Origin: Liolophura sinensis | Taxonomy: Eukaryota; Mollusca; Polyplacophora; Chitonida; Chitonidae | Assembly (NCBI RefSeq): GCF_032854445.1 | Contig: NC_088307.1 | Coordinates: 20,658,017-20,722,016 of the forward strand | Direction: 5' to 3' | Length of the DNA stretch: 64,000 nucleotides | In this document: one piece after another, positions 1 to 12,700 of the stretch | How the letters are laid out: every line of letters starts with the position of its first letter | How positions within the stretch are numbered: position 1 is the stretch's first letter | Translations under genes and position numbers: made by a program | The notes under the pieces: generated by a model | Told to the model about the DNA's origin: nothing | Seen by the model: the letters and a program-made list of their open reading frames with translations, nothing else | The model's database searches: none

Positions 1-479
1 TTATGTGTTTCCAAATTTTGCACATGTGCAGTTGTTGTTGCACACATCTGTACACTTTCAATAGTTACACTGAAGTAAAGCTTCAGAGTTTGTTAACTCT
101 TTGCACTCAGAGTCTTTGTTATTGCGTAATTGTTATATAGAAACCACAGAATTATTCATATTAGGTTTACAGTTGACATCCAACATCACACTGTTTTCCC
201 ATATGTCATATGTCATTGGATTCCAGTGGCTGTCATCAAATAATTCATTAATAATGCACTTGTCCCTCAACAAAAGGGTTGCAATGCGAAAGAGATGTAT
301 TGTTACTGTATGGAATGTACGCTAATTCTTCAACCTTTTCGCACATTTGCAATATTCAAACATATTCTGAAGGCATTAGTCTGTGTAAACTAATAAAATT
401 GTACTTTCTGTGAAGTCTTGAAACTGTCCCATCCAACCAATGTAGTTTTGTCTCCAAAATCAAATAATAAATGTGATAC
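1..479. other. STKLD1-like intron, AT-rich
   Basis: No exon is visible on either strand. Positions 325-465 resemble a dispersed MITE-like repeat (see the copies near 13.1, 40.3 and 51.7 kb). The small plus-strand ORF at 101-325 shows no recognisable domain. Confidence 0.5.
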
Positions 480-716
480 CTGTGATAACAAGCCTGTTGA
501 AGAGTCCTAAGCCTGCCAGCTGTACGTCTCTCTCCGTCAAGTTGTTCACCATGGCTTCTGTGGTGAGCAGTTTGCTAACGGGGTCCACGCTAATCCGGTC
601 CTCCATGCTTAGCTCCAGCAGATACTCCAGGCTGTCTCGTACTTTGTCCTTGTTGTTCAGTACAGTCCGTAAGTAGCTCAGCACGGCAGCCACTCCCTGG
701 CCTCTGGGCATGGGGT
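480..716 (-). CDS. STKLD1: STKLD1-like exon 11: helical C-terminal repeat region
   Basis: A 237-bp exon, acceptor ATCTGCAG, donor GTATCA, ending in phase 1. It encodes VAAVLSYLRTVLNNKDKVRD and NLTERDVQLAGLGLFNRLV, which resemble the ARM-like C-terminal half of STKLD1. Further exons must lie left of the window; no exon is visible in 1-479. Confidence 0.85.
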
Positions 717-3700
717 CTGCAGATAAAGGAGCAGCAAAAGTAATAAGAATGGTTGTTTGACTGATTGACTGATCTATAGTGTTAAACGAGTATACAAAGA
801 TACTGTTCTTGACCTAAAATGTCTAAAATGTTCTGAAAGGTTTAGATAATAGATAATAGGAAACAGGTGAGTTCCAGCACAAAAAGTTATATTTTCTGAC
901 CTTTATTTACCTCTAAAAATACACTCTTTTGTGGTATATTTTTAGGGCAAATACAGTATTTTGTTTGCACGAAGGCAGTCCGTTTCATGGGTGAAAGAAA
1001 CTTGTGCACCTGGAGACCTTTCCAATGACCTTTCACACGAAACTAACAAACTTTGCCATCAGTGAGTTTTTACCCATCAGTGAGAACAATGTACCGAGGG
1101 GTTTCCACAATATTCTCTGTCCTTGGTTGGGATTCAACAACCTTCTGTGTTAAAGTTACAGTGGGTTGACATACAATACTAATTTACACCTTATGGATAC
1201 GCAGTATTTTAATCTGTACAGTATAAGCCTAATACAACTCTCCCTCATTATAACACGCCTCCTTACAACTTGAGCGGCCATCCGTGGGAAGGCCTTCAGC
1301 AACCTGCGGATGGTCGTGGGTTTCCCCCAGGTTCTGCCCGGTTTCCTCCCATCATAATGCTGGCCGCCGTCGTATAAGTGAAATATTCACACCCATCAAA
1401 CAAATTAAATAAAGAAAATACATGCGACTCAATACAACACAGTCAACAAATGTGTCCCCCAAATTTTGTTCAGAAGTTTCATTGAAGAAACCTTCAGATG
1501 TTGCATATTCTTTGCGGTTAGAGTCTTTTGTTATCATGTAATTTTAGGTCATTAAGGTCTGAGTTAATTAGCTTTCAATTACCATTCAGCACAACGTGTC
1601 TCTTCCCATGTAATATACGCCACGTGCGATTAGTGGCTGTAGAACTTCATATAACAGCCACAGCTTATAACAATGCAGGCAGATACTCCCAATAGAACAA
1701 AGCTGTGATGGGGGAGAGATGTATTGTTCCACAAGAACAAAGCTGTGATGAGGGAGTGATGTATTGTTCCACAGGAACAAAGTTGTGATGAGGGAGAGAT
1801 GTATTGTTCCACAAGAACAAAGCTGTGATGAGGGAGTGATGTATTGTTCCACAAGAACAAAGTTGTGATGAGGGAAAGATGTATTGTTCCACAAGAACAA
1901 AGTTGTGATGAGGGAGAGATGTATTGTTCCGTAAGAACAAAGTTGTGATGAGGGAGAGATGTATTGTTCCGTAAGAACAAAGTTGTGATGAGGGAGAGAT
2001 GTATTGCTCCCCAAGAACAAAGTTGTGATGAGGTAGAGATGTATTGTTCCACAGGAACACAGTTGTGATGAGGGAGTGATGTATTGTTCCACAAGAACAA
2101 AGTTGTTATGAGGGAGAGATGTATTGTTCCACAAGAACAAAGTTGTGATGAGGGAGTGATGTATTGTTCCACAAGAACAAAGTTGTGATGAGGGAGAGAT
2201 GTATTGTTTCACAGGAACACAGTTGTGATGAGGGAGTGTTGTATTGTTCCACAAGAACAAAGCTTTAATGAGGGAGAGATGTATTATTCCACAAGAACAG
2301 TCATGATGAGGGAGAGGTGTATTGTTCCACAAGAAAAAAGTTGTGATGAGGGAGAGATGTATTGTTCCACAAGACCAAAGTCGTAATGAGAGAGAGATGT
2401 ATTGTCCGATGAGAACAATGTTGTGATGAGGGAGAGATGTATTGTTCCACAAGAACAAAGTTGTGATGAGGGAGTGATGCATTGTTCCACAAGAACAGTC
2501 ATGATGAAGGAGAGATGAATTGTTCCACAAGAAAAAAGTTGTGATGAGGGAGAGATGTATTGTTCCACAAGAACAAAGTTGTGATGAGGGAGAGATGTAT
2601 TATTCCACAAGAACAAAGTTGTGATGAGGGAGAGATGTATTGTTCCACAAGAACAAAGTTGTGATGAGGGAGTGATGTATTCTTCCACAAGAACAAAGCT
2701 GTGATGAGGGAGTGATGAATTGTTCCACAAGAACAAAGTTGTGATGAGGGAGAGATGTATTGTTCCACAAGAACAAAGTTGTGATGAGGGAGAGATGTAT
2801 TCTTCCACAAGAACAAAGCTGTGATGAGGGAGAGATGTATTCTTCCACAAGAACAAAGTTGTGATGAGGGAGTGATGTATTGTTCCACAAGAACAAAGTT
2901 GTGATGAGGGAGTGATGTATTCTTCCACAAGAACAAAGTTGTGATGAGGGAGAGATGTATTATTCCACAAGAACAAAGTTGTGATGAGGGAGAGATGTAT
3001 TATTCCACAAGAACAAAGTTGTGATGAGGGAGAGATGTATTGTTCCACAAGAACAAAGTTGTGATGAGGGAGTGATGTATTCTTCCACAAGAACAAAGCT
3101 GTGATGAGGGAGTGATGTATTGTTCCACAAGAACAAAGTTGTGATGAGGGAGAGATGTATTGTTCCACAAGAACAAAGCTGTGATGAGGGAGTGATGTAT
3201 TGTTCCACAAGAACAAAGCTGTGATGAGGGAGAGATGTACTGTTCCACAAGAACAAAGTTGTGATGAGGGAGAGATGCATTGTTCCGTAAGAACAAAGTT
3301 GTGATGAGGGAGAGATGTATTGCTCCCCAAGAACAAAGTTGTGATGAAGGTAGAGATGTATTGTTCCACAGGAACACAGTTGTGATGAGGGAGTGATGTA
3401 TTGTTCCACAAGAACAAAGTTGTTATGAGGGAGAGATGTATTGTTCCACAAGAACAAAGTTGTGATGAGGGAGAGATGTATTGTTCCACAAGAACAAAGT
3501 TGTGATGAGGGAGAGATGTATTGTTTCACAGGAACACAGTTGTGATGAGGGAGTGTTGTATTGTTCCACAAGAACAAAGCTTTAATGAGGGAGAGATGTA
3601 TTATTCCACAAGAACAGTCATGATGAGGGAGAGGTGTATTGTTCCACAAGAAAAAAGTTGTGATGAGGGAGAGATGTATTGTTCCACAAGACCAAAGTCG

Positions 3701-6700
3701 TAATGAGAGAGAGATGTATTGTCCGATGAGAACAAAGTTGTGATGAGGGAGAGATGTATTGTTCCACAAGAACAAAGTTGTGATGAGGGAGTGATGCATT
3801 GTTCCACAAGAACAGTCATGATGAAGGAGAGATGAATTGTTCCACAAGAAAAAAGTTGTGATGAGGGAGAGATGTATTGTTCCACAAGAACAAAGTTGTG
3901 ATGAGGGAGAGATGTATTATTCCACAAGAACAAAGTTGTGATGAGGGAGAGATGTATTGTTCCACAAGAACAAAGTTGTGATGAGGGAGTGATGTATTCT
4001 TCCACAAGAACAAAGCTGTGATGAGGGAGTGATGTATTGTTCCACAAGAACAAAGTTGTGATGAGGGAGAGATGTATTGTTCCACAAGAACAAAGTTGTG
4101 ATGAGGGAGTGATGTATTGTTCCACAAGAACAAAGTTGTGATGAGGGAGAGATGTATTCTTCCACAAGAACAAAGTTGTGATGAGGGAGAGATGTATTCT
4201 TCCACAAGAACAAAGCTGTGATGAGGGAGTGATGTATTGTTCCACAAGAACAAAGTTGTGATGAGGGAGAGATGTATTGTTCCACAAGAACAAAGTTGTG
4301 ATGAGGGAGAGATGTATTCTTCCACAAGAACAAAGTTGTAATGAGGGAGAGATGTATTGTTCCACGAGAACAAAGTTGTGATGAGGGAGAGATGTATTGT
4401 TCCACGAGAACAAAGTTGTGATGAGGGAGTGATGTATTGTTCCACGAGAACAAAGTTGTAATGAGGGAGAGAAGTATTGTCCCACAAGAACAAAACTGTG
4501 ATGAGGGAGTGATGTATTGTTCCACGAGAACAAAGTTGTGATGAGGGAGAGATGTACTGTTTTGGGATTTAGGACCCTGTACTCTTAAGCTGATGGCAAC
4601 TGTCATGGCAACGTATGTCTGTAACAAGCATTGCCATGCAAGCCACTTACAATCTACTTCAATATCCTACAAATGTTGAGTGAAACTGGGGGCGGGAACT
4701 GCCCCTGAGTCGGCTTGATGAGAAACATGGCCACTCGTGACAATTTGTCGCCGGCAGACCACAGCCAGTGGGGCACAGGTGAAGTTAAAATATGTTAAAC
4801 TTTCTCAGTCATCACCTGTATGCAACATCATGAAAACACTCGAGTTGCCAGTCCAGGCAGACTCAACCGCCATTGACCGGTGCTCACACGCCAGGTGTAT
4901 GAAAAGCAGGTTTTAGACTGATCATCAACTCACTTCTGTTAAGGCCGGCTGAGGCCTGTTTCTTTCTCTTGTCTATCAGATTGGTGTCCACCATATCCAC
5001 ACAGTCTCTGATGTACTGGACGGACAGAAGCTTACTGGAACACAAAACATACAGACCAATAAATGCACAATGAACACGGCCGACAGGCCAAAATAATGGG
5101 TAGGTGGAATATTTTTAACCTCCATCATTTGGCACTACTGGGAAGCAGGGCCTCTAGCCATTAAAGGTTTCTTCAATGGAAAAACATGAGATTCTTCTGC
5201 AATTTCACGCCGTTTTCATTGTCCACCAAATACTGCGAAGTCCCAAGCTGTGCAATACTAGAGTATGAAGTTTAGGATTCACCGTCTGTAGTATACGTAG
5301 ATAAGGATGACTTTCAAAGCTTCATGACTGTTGTTTGTATGAACTGAATGTGCTGTGATCTAAACCTCTAAGCCTTTAGCCATCGCATGAGGTCAATGTT
5401 TTGTGAAGGCCTGCAGTGTATTGCAGACAGAACTAAATCGGGAGGTCCAAATAGTTTTTCACATGAAAACATAAATGCCCTTGATATGGACTTAAAGACA
5501 AAAATTTTAACTTCAATGCTACCTTAACAATAGTATAGTATGGTAGTCTTGGAAGTTATAACTAAGAGAATGAAACACTGAAAGTGTTAAATTCTTTTCC
5601 GAAAATTGTTGACCATTGACTGAAAGTACGTCTAAAACAGGGAGGTTATTAAGACATACACGTACGCTGAAAAATGGCTAAATTTTTTGCAGTTTCTCTT
5701 AAAACCATTATCTTTAGTAGAGACTCTTTTCATGTATCCTTTTAAAAAAAATGAACAGGTAAATCTGAAAGATTGAGGCTTTACATTAAGGTGAGCTTTA
5801 CCTGACAACTGGTCTTTGTCTTGGGTCTCTGTTCAGTAGTAAGCGTAACACAGACATCAATTCTGGGTTGTACAACTGCAACAACAGCACACATTTTTCA
5901 TCGTGTCATTAGCGGTAATTCTTCTATTTCATTTGGCTGGTGCATAACACATTATTCAGGAATTTAGAACACTGTTACAACAGACAGTGCCCAGCGTAAA
6001 CTATACAAGACTCCATTTCCATTTTATAAATGTGAACTTTGCATATCACCTTACTCTTGATTAAACATGAACCTCTTGCTTAAAAAGTGTGTGCTTTAAC
6101 TCTTAGCCACAGCAGTGAGGTTAGATTATATCCATGTACACGTATAGGAATGCCATATACTAAACAGTGGACTGTGCTATCGTGGCCTGTTATTTCACCT
6201 GAAGTGGAGTAAATGTATGTAAAAATGAACTGTCAGAAATAATATAAAGGTCTTACAATGATACTTTCCATGTGAACACTTTTTCTGATAAGGCAAAACT
6301 TGCCACTTGAAGAATGCTAAACTTCAGCTGAAGTACATAAATTCACGTAACGCATGCACTGATATCTGTGATGATATTTACTTATTTGATTGTGGCTCAA
6401 TGCCACACTCAAACATTTTCTGCTCACAAGAAAATGATGATGGGCTTTGAAGGTGGAGGAAACTGTGTGTGTCCATATACTGTTTCTTCCTGTGGCAGGA
6501 CGAGTCCATGCCACCAAAGTGCTGCCAACTCTGAAGTCACATTACACTGACACTGGGCCAAACAGTCCTGTGTCCTTGCGCTAATCTCTCGGTAATGAGT
6601 GCCAAGGGAGGCAGCAACAAATACCATTTCATTCTGGTACGACAGGATCTGAGCCCTCTTTTCACAAAATTCACTGAGGCGACTCATCGAAGGCAAGTAA

Positions 6701-9700
6701 GCCGCCCCACATGAGCCATTATACTGATACAGGTCAACCAGTCCTTGCATTATCGCCTCATTGCTGAACGCCAAGCCAGGAAGATACAACTTCCTCTTTT
6801 TTAAGGTCTTAGGTGTGACCCGACCCAGATTGACCCTGTATCTACAGCCCCTGCAGCGGATGCTCTAGGAACTGTGCTATCAAGGCCGGTCACAATTTTT
6901 CGTAACTATTCTTAAGTTACGGCATCGCCTTATGGGTTTGATCCCAGATCTCCTGACTTTGTGATGGCCACTCAGCCATTAAAACAGTTCTGATGTCCAT
7001 ACAAACCTCTGTGACATCCTTCTGCAGGTTGTCCAGGACCATGGACTCCTGAGACCTGAGGTCAGTGAGGTGACTGAGTACCTGCTGCTGGTCAAGGAGA
7101 GAACATGTGGTCAGTTCTAACAGGACACAGCCAACTGACCACAGGTCACTCTGCTCACTGTACCAGTCAGACGTCTCATCGACACACAGCTCAGGGGCCA
7201 GGTACGTCAGTGTGCCTGAAACAAAAAGAAAGAGCTATAGGACTTATGGCGTATGAAAAGCTGAACTTGAAATCATGCTGAGGTGAGTTAAAACAATTTT
7301 TTTCTCTTGCTGACGATCAGGTATTGTTGTATTCTCATAATGCATACTGTACAATTAGTTCACCACTTGTAAATTAATTTGCTGTAGTATGTAGTTATTG
7401 CTTGCTCTGGTCAATTTACATGATACTGTACTGACATTATAAAAAGTTATCAGAAATTGACTTACTAACATATTTCAAAAGACTGAAGAGAGAGACCTCA
7501 CCTTTAAACTAGACAGAAATGTTCAAATTGTGTTTATATTTTAGAGTACTCTGGCAACTCCGCAACAAGATGCAGGCTGATACAGAATTCAATTTTTTTA
7601 GTTTTATAATACCATTTTCAGGAACAAAATGGTTTTTATGGTTTTGATTTCATTTAAACCGCTTTCATTCTTGAAAATGATTTCACTAAAACTGTATCAA
7701 TGAATCATGTATGGCCTTGCGTGATTAGATGGAATTACCCACAGCACTCTACTTTGTGTAGCTTATTAGTGAAAATAGAAGTAACGTGTTTATATTTACA
7801 TGCTGAAACACTAATATTCATACTAATTCATTCCTGATAACTGAATAGCAAAATTAGCCTTTATATCTCTAATGTTTCAACACTTTCTTGACTTTTAGCC
7901 CACATTACATTTATTTATTTGATTGGTGTTTTACACCTTACTCGGGAACATTTCACCTATAAGGTGGTGGCCGGATTTTGGTGCCTGGGGAATCCACAAC
8001 CATTTGCAGGTTGCTGGCAGACTGCTCAAATTACGGGATTCAGAACAAATCTACCTGTGTATAAGAGATGGAAAGCTCCTAGCACAAGAATGTGTGGAAA
8101 ATGTACCAAGACAGCCACCAAAAACGCATAATCCTAGAGACACTTCAATCTGACCTACTACACTCAACAAGCACACAAGAGATGTTGAGCTCTGAGTATT
8201 TATTTATTCATTTAATTGGTGTTTTACGCAGTACTCAAGAATATTTCACTTATATGATGGTGGCCTGCATTATATGTGGGAGGAAACCAGGCAAAGCGTG
8301 GCAGAAACCCACGACCATCCGCAGGTTGCTACCAGACCTTCCCACTTACGGCTGGAGTAAACCTTTAAGACAATCATCTTGCTGAAAGTCACATGTAACT
8401 CACCAACCACAGCTCTTGTGTTAGACCTGGCATCATTCATGACTGTGGCAACCCCAAAATCCCCCAGGCACAAGTCCATTGAATCCTTCAGGAAAAGGTT
8501 GCTGGGCTTGATATCCCTGGAAAATACAACAGCATAAAGTTACCAACCTGCACTGCACCTCTTCCAAATCATGGCCTACATGTACATACATGTATGGTGC
8601 AGACAGTGAAAAATAATGTGCCACAAAATAAAGAAGAATTACTGTAAGAATCTTCAACCTTTTCAACCACTAAAACACTTTTATTAGTGGAATCAGTAAT
8701 CCCAGCTTAGCTTCAACATTAACCGCTCTGAACCATTACATTCACTAACCTGGAACTCGGTCTTGTCATGTACGCTGTCTCCAAATTCATATCCCCTCAT
8801 TATGTGGGAATAATAGAGGCCATAACATCAGAAATAACACAAATGTAACCGACGCACCCACTAGGACAGAAGTTTCAAATCAACATTTTCAAATCATGTG
8901 ACTCGGTTGCTAGGATGGACTCGGCTACTCTTCCCAAAATGAAGACCATCTTTTATCACAATAAAATTGATTACTGATCATTTCTGTTCATTAGTAACAC
9001 ACAAATTCAATTTAGGACCTCCCAAACAATTTGTCAACTGTCCTTCAGATGGTGTACATTTCACTGGTTTCACTCAAATCATTCCAGTTCATCTTTTTCA
9101 GGACGATGCTGAGTGTGGCCGACTCAAATTGAAAATGGCGGTTAGCCAAGTCTGGCTTGCCGCCGATGTAACAGATACATTTGCGTTAATTGTGACGTTT
9201 TGATCTTTATTACTGACTAACAACTAGGTGATACAAAGTAAGAATAACTGAAGAATTACAGAAAGCATGTTTTCTTGGCGTACAGATTTGACTTGTGGAG
9301 GGCAGCGCATGCTGAATGAGCGAGTTCCAGGTTAGTAAATGGAAGAGTACAGATCTGTATTTCTGAAAGCTCAGCTGGGAAGAATGAAACAGATCTCAGA
9401 TCTAAAGTTATGCATACAATTAATATGAAAATGATGCTAAAAATTATCTGTGCCATATTTAAGTCATAACATCCAAGCTTCATAAAAGTATGCTTATTAC
9501 TCCTCTACACACCGTAATTCTCTCAGAATCTTTAAAGATACTGACAGCAGAGATCAGGGTACCACTCAATTAAACACCAAATTACAACAAAAAAGGTAGA
9601 AATCTGATTTTTTTAACATTATACTGATAATAATACAACAGCCGTTAGGTTTCTGAATAGAAGCATTTAGGACAGTATCCAGGGTAAAACAATGTCCTTT

Positions 9701-12700
9701 TGCTAGATATGATGTATGATGTATATTTCCTTTAACAAAGACAGATTGTCAGGCTACATTCCACAATTAATGCTTTCAAGTTGGGAAGGACAAATGTAAT
9801 CCCCTAGTATTTTTAGATATATTTTCTTTTTCTGCTTGTTACATGTTATCATTAAGTAGCAGAGTCTTCAGAGTTTCATTCTGGGTATAAATTTGTTTGT
9901 TTCTCAAAGAATGGTTGTGGATGTACACTAGGCAAAGGAAAGAAAAGTACCGTTTCACTGGCCTATGCTGATCAAAAAAGGTGGTTTTGATCAGCTGTTT
10001 GTCAATTTTGTGAAATATTTCATGGATCAACCCCTATCAAGAATTTGACTGCAGTTGTGTCAGGGGACGAGGATTGTCAGGCTTGGAGCTTTTTGAGGGC
10101 TCACATATTTAAGGACAGTGCTGTGAGGCCAAACATTAACATGTAAGTAAATGGAAAATTAATTTTGGGCTGTGGCCAACAGGGTTTCCAAGAAAAATTA
10201 ACTCTTCACAACAGGTTACCACTGAATAGTTTAATCTCTTACTTATTTACATAAAAACTACTGGAATACAAGACTACAGTACAAGCAGGCTAAACAGAAA
10301 ACAGAATACTAATCTTGTCAAAATAAAGGTAAGGACAAAATTACCACGAGATTTAGGTAAATTGATTATTTTCACAAAAATCCCACCCAAGGGAGGTAAA
10401 TCATACCTGTGGACAATGCCTTTCCTGTGAACATACAGAAGAGCATCTACCATTTGACCCAGCCATTTCTTTAGTAGCTGTTGGTGGAAAAAGAAGTATT
10501 AAATATATTAGTGCAATGAAAATAAGTCCATTTCATAAGCCCTCTTTGCACAATGTAATTTATCAAATGCTACAATTGAATGAAATAGATCATGTTCTAC
10601 TTTTGACTGGTGGGCTGGACAATGGCAGTGTTCATGTTATGGCATCATGTAAATTAAATCATTTCTTGGTATGATAGGTATACAAATATAGGTATATGGT
10701 GCAGAAAACAAAAGAGGACATGGAGAAAAAACATACTGCCATGTACACAATAACCCTCTACAAAAGGCAGACAAGAGCTGAAACAGCAGAGGGAGTGGAT
10801 TCAAACTTCTGTCATCAGTGTTTCGCGCAAGTGAATTATTGGCAGAGGTTGTTAGTTCCCTTTTACCACTGAGCATCAACATCAATTTATACTTTAAAAC
10901 AATTCAATTATGAAATTATGAGTCCCACAGCCTGAGTACATGTAACTTGTACCTCATAAACAATGAGATCAATGAGAACTAGTATCAACTTAAATAAAGT
11001 CCCTGGTTAATATTTAGGCAGTATCATTTCAGTACGAATGAGCTAAAATGTTCTGTATATGTCCATAAGTCCAATCCATGACGTGTCATAAGCATGTGGG
11101 CCTCATGTGAATCAAATTAATTTATTTCTTTGGAAAGTTGCCATGGTTATCTACAGTTTGTTAATTCCCTTACACATAAAACTAAACTAATCCCTTTGTC
11201 ACATTAGAATTAAATGAATGACTAAGTCTTAATTATCGATATTTATTTCTTTACTTGACTGGCATTTCATTCCGTACTTAAGAATATTTCACTTATACAA
11301 CGGGGGCCAGCATTATGGTGGGGGAAACAGATGACCATCGTAGGGTTGCTGACAGACTTTCCCACATACAGCCACAGAGGAAGCCACCCATGAGCTGGAC
11401 TTGAACTCACAGTGACCGCATTGGTGAGAGGCTCCTAAATTTCAATGCCACGATGTCTATCTTCTGGCCATATTGTGGCGAGAAGATATTTGGAAAAGGA
11501 AAGTAAGTTGATATGAAAATGACAGATTCAAAAATTACAGTACTGTGTTTCACTTCAAGTTGAGCCTGTAATAACGCGCTTTTCAGAAGGCCTTAAAATA
11601 ATACTTTTGATGCCTTTTTTTTTATAAGAAATTAATCTCACTTAAGCAAAAAAACAATCTTTAGTACCCTAAGGGCAAATGAATCAATCTGAATCAAGTT
11701 AAATTTGCCACCTGATAAAAGCTAACTTTAGGTGAAATACAATGTAATTAACTAAAAGAGACTGACATTTTCAAAAAAACTCTAAAAAGAAACCCTGTTA
11801 AACTATGAAAAACCACATTTAAACCACTCTTACAAATTTATTAAAATAATTTACATAAATTATACTAATATAGGCAACTGGCTTTTAAAAATACAACCCA
11901 TGAATAAAACAGATATACTTTGGCAGAAAACTTACAGTCTCATCGACAGTTTCACGTTTATTCCTCTTCATTCTCAGCACAGAAGATAAATCCCCTTGTG
12001 GGTAATGTTCAATGATCATGCAGAAGTATATTGCCGAGTCCTACAAGCAAAAAAAAAAGTTACTGGATTGAATATTTGTGAAAACAATAAGTCATAAATA
12101 ACTGAAAGTTGGACCATCTTTATACAAGATTATGGAAAAGTTTTAAATTTTTCAAAATTATTAGGAAAACATTTACATATTGTAGGGTTATGACAGAAAA
12201 CTCACCGCTCACTCATATACTGCATGATGAGAAAGTTTATTTTGAATTTACTTCTTTCTTTTTCTCTCATGGTAGCACCATAATATTTATTACAGGAAAA
12301 CCGTAAGAATCCAAAATCCATTCTGATTAAAATATTCCGACTACAACACTGTTTATCCAGCAACAAAGCCCACAATAAAATATTCTGATTACTGTCAATT
12401 TGGGTCAATTCATTACCTCTTTATCCCATGCGACAAAAAATTCCTTGAAACCACAGACATATGGATGCTGTAGACCCTTTAGCGTTGATGCCTGTAACAA
12501 ACACAGAATCAAAGAATAAGCATCAGGATAAAGTTTGTAAAGTTTTACCAAACATTCCGCCATTGCTTCTGTGAGACAGACCTACACTGCTATCTCCGTT
12601 TACAGCAAACCCATTTTTGAATCAATTTTTTTTTTTTTTTACATTTTAGTTACATCCTCACTGATTATTTAGTAAACACTGAAAAGTACAATATAACTTA

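Noticed and set aside
1690..4560. Possible CRISPR-like array
   Set aside because: Units are head to tail with no unique spacers, and the surroundings are eukaryotic introns.
1586..4627. Several long minus-strand ORFs (up to 401 residues) with repeats such as CSCGTIHLSLITTLFLWNN
   Set aside because: They are open only because the 40-bp satellite unit has no stop on that strand in any frame. Equivalent ORFs exist in all three frames, and there is no conserved domain.
6424..6789. 121-residue minus-strand ORF in an STKLD1-like intron
   Set aside because: It lies in a SINE family 2 composite and has no domain. Exons 8 and 9 join in phase 0 without it.
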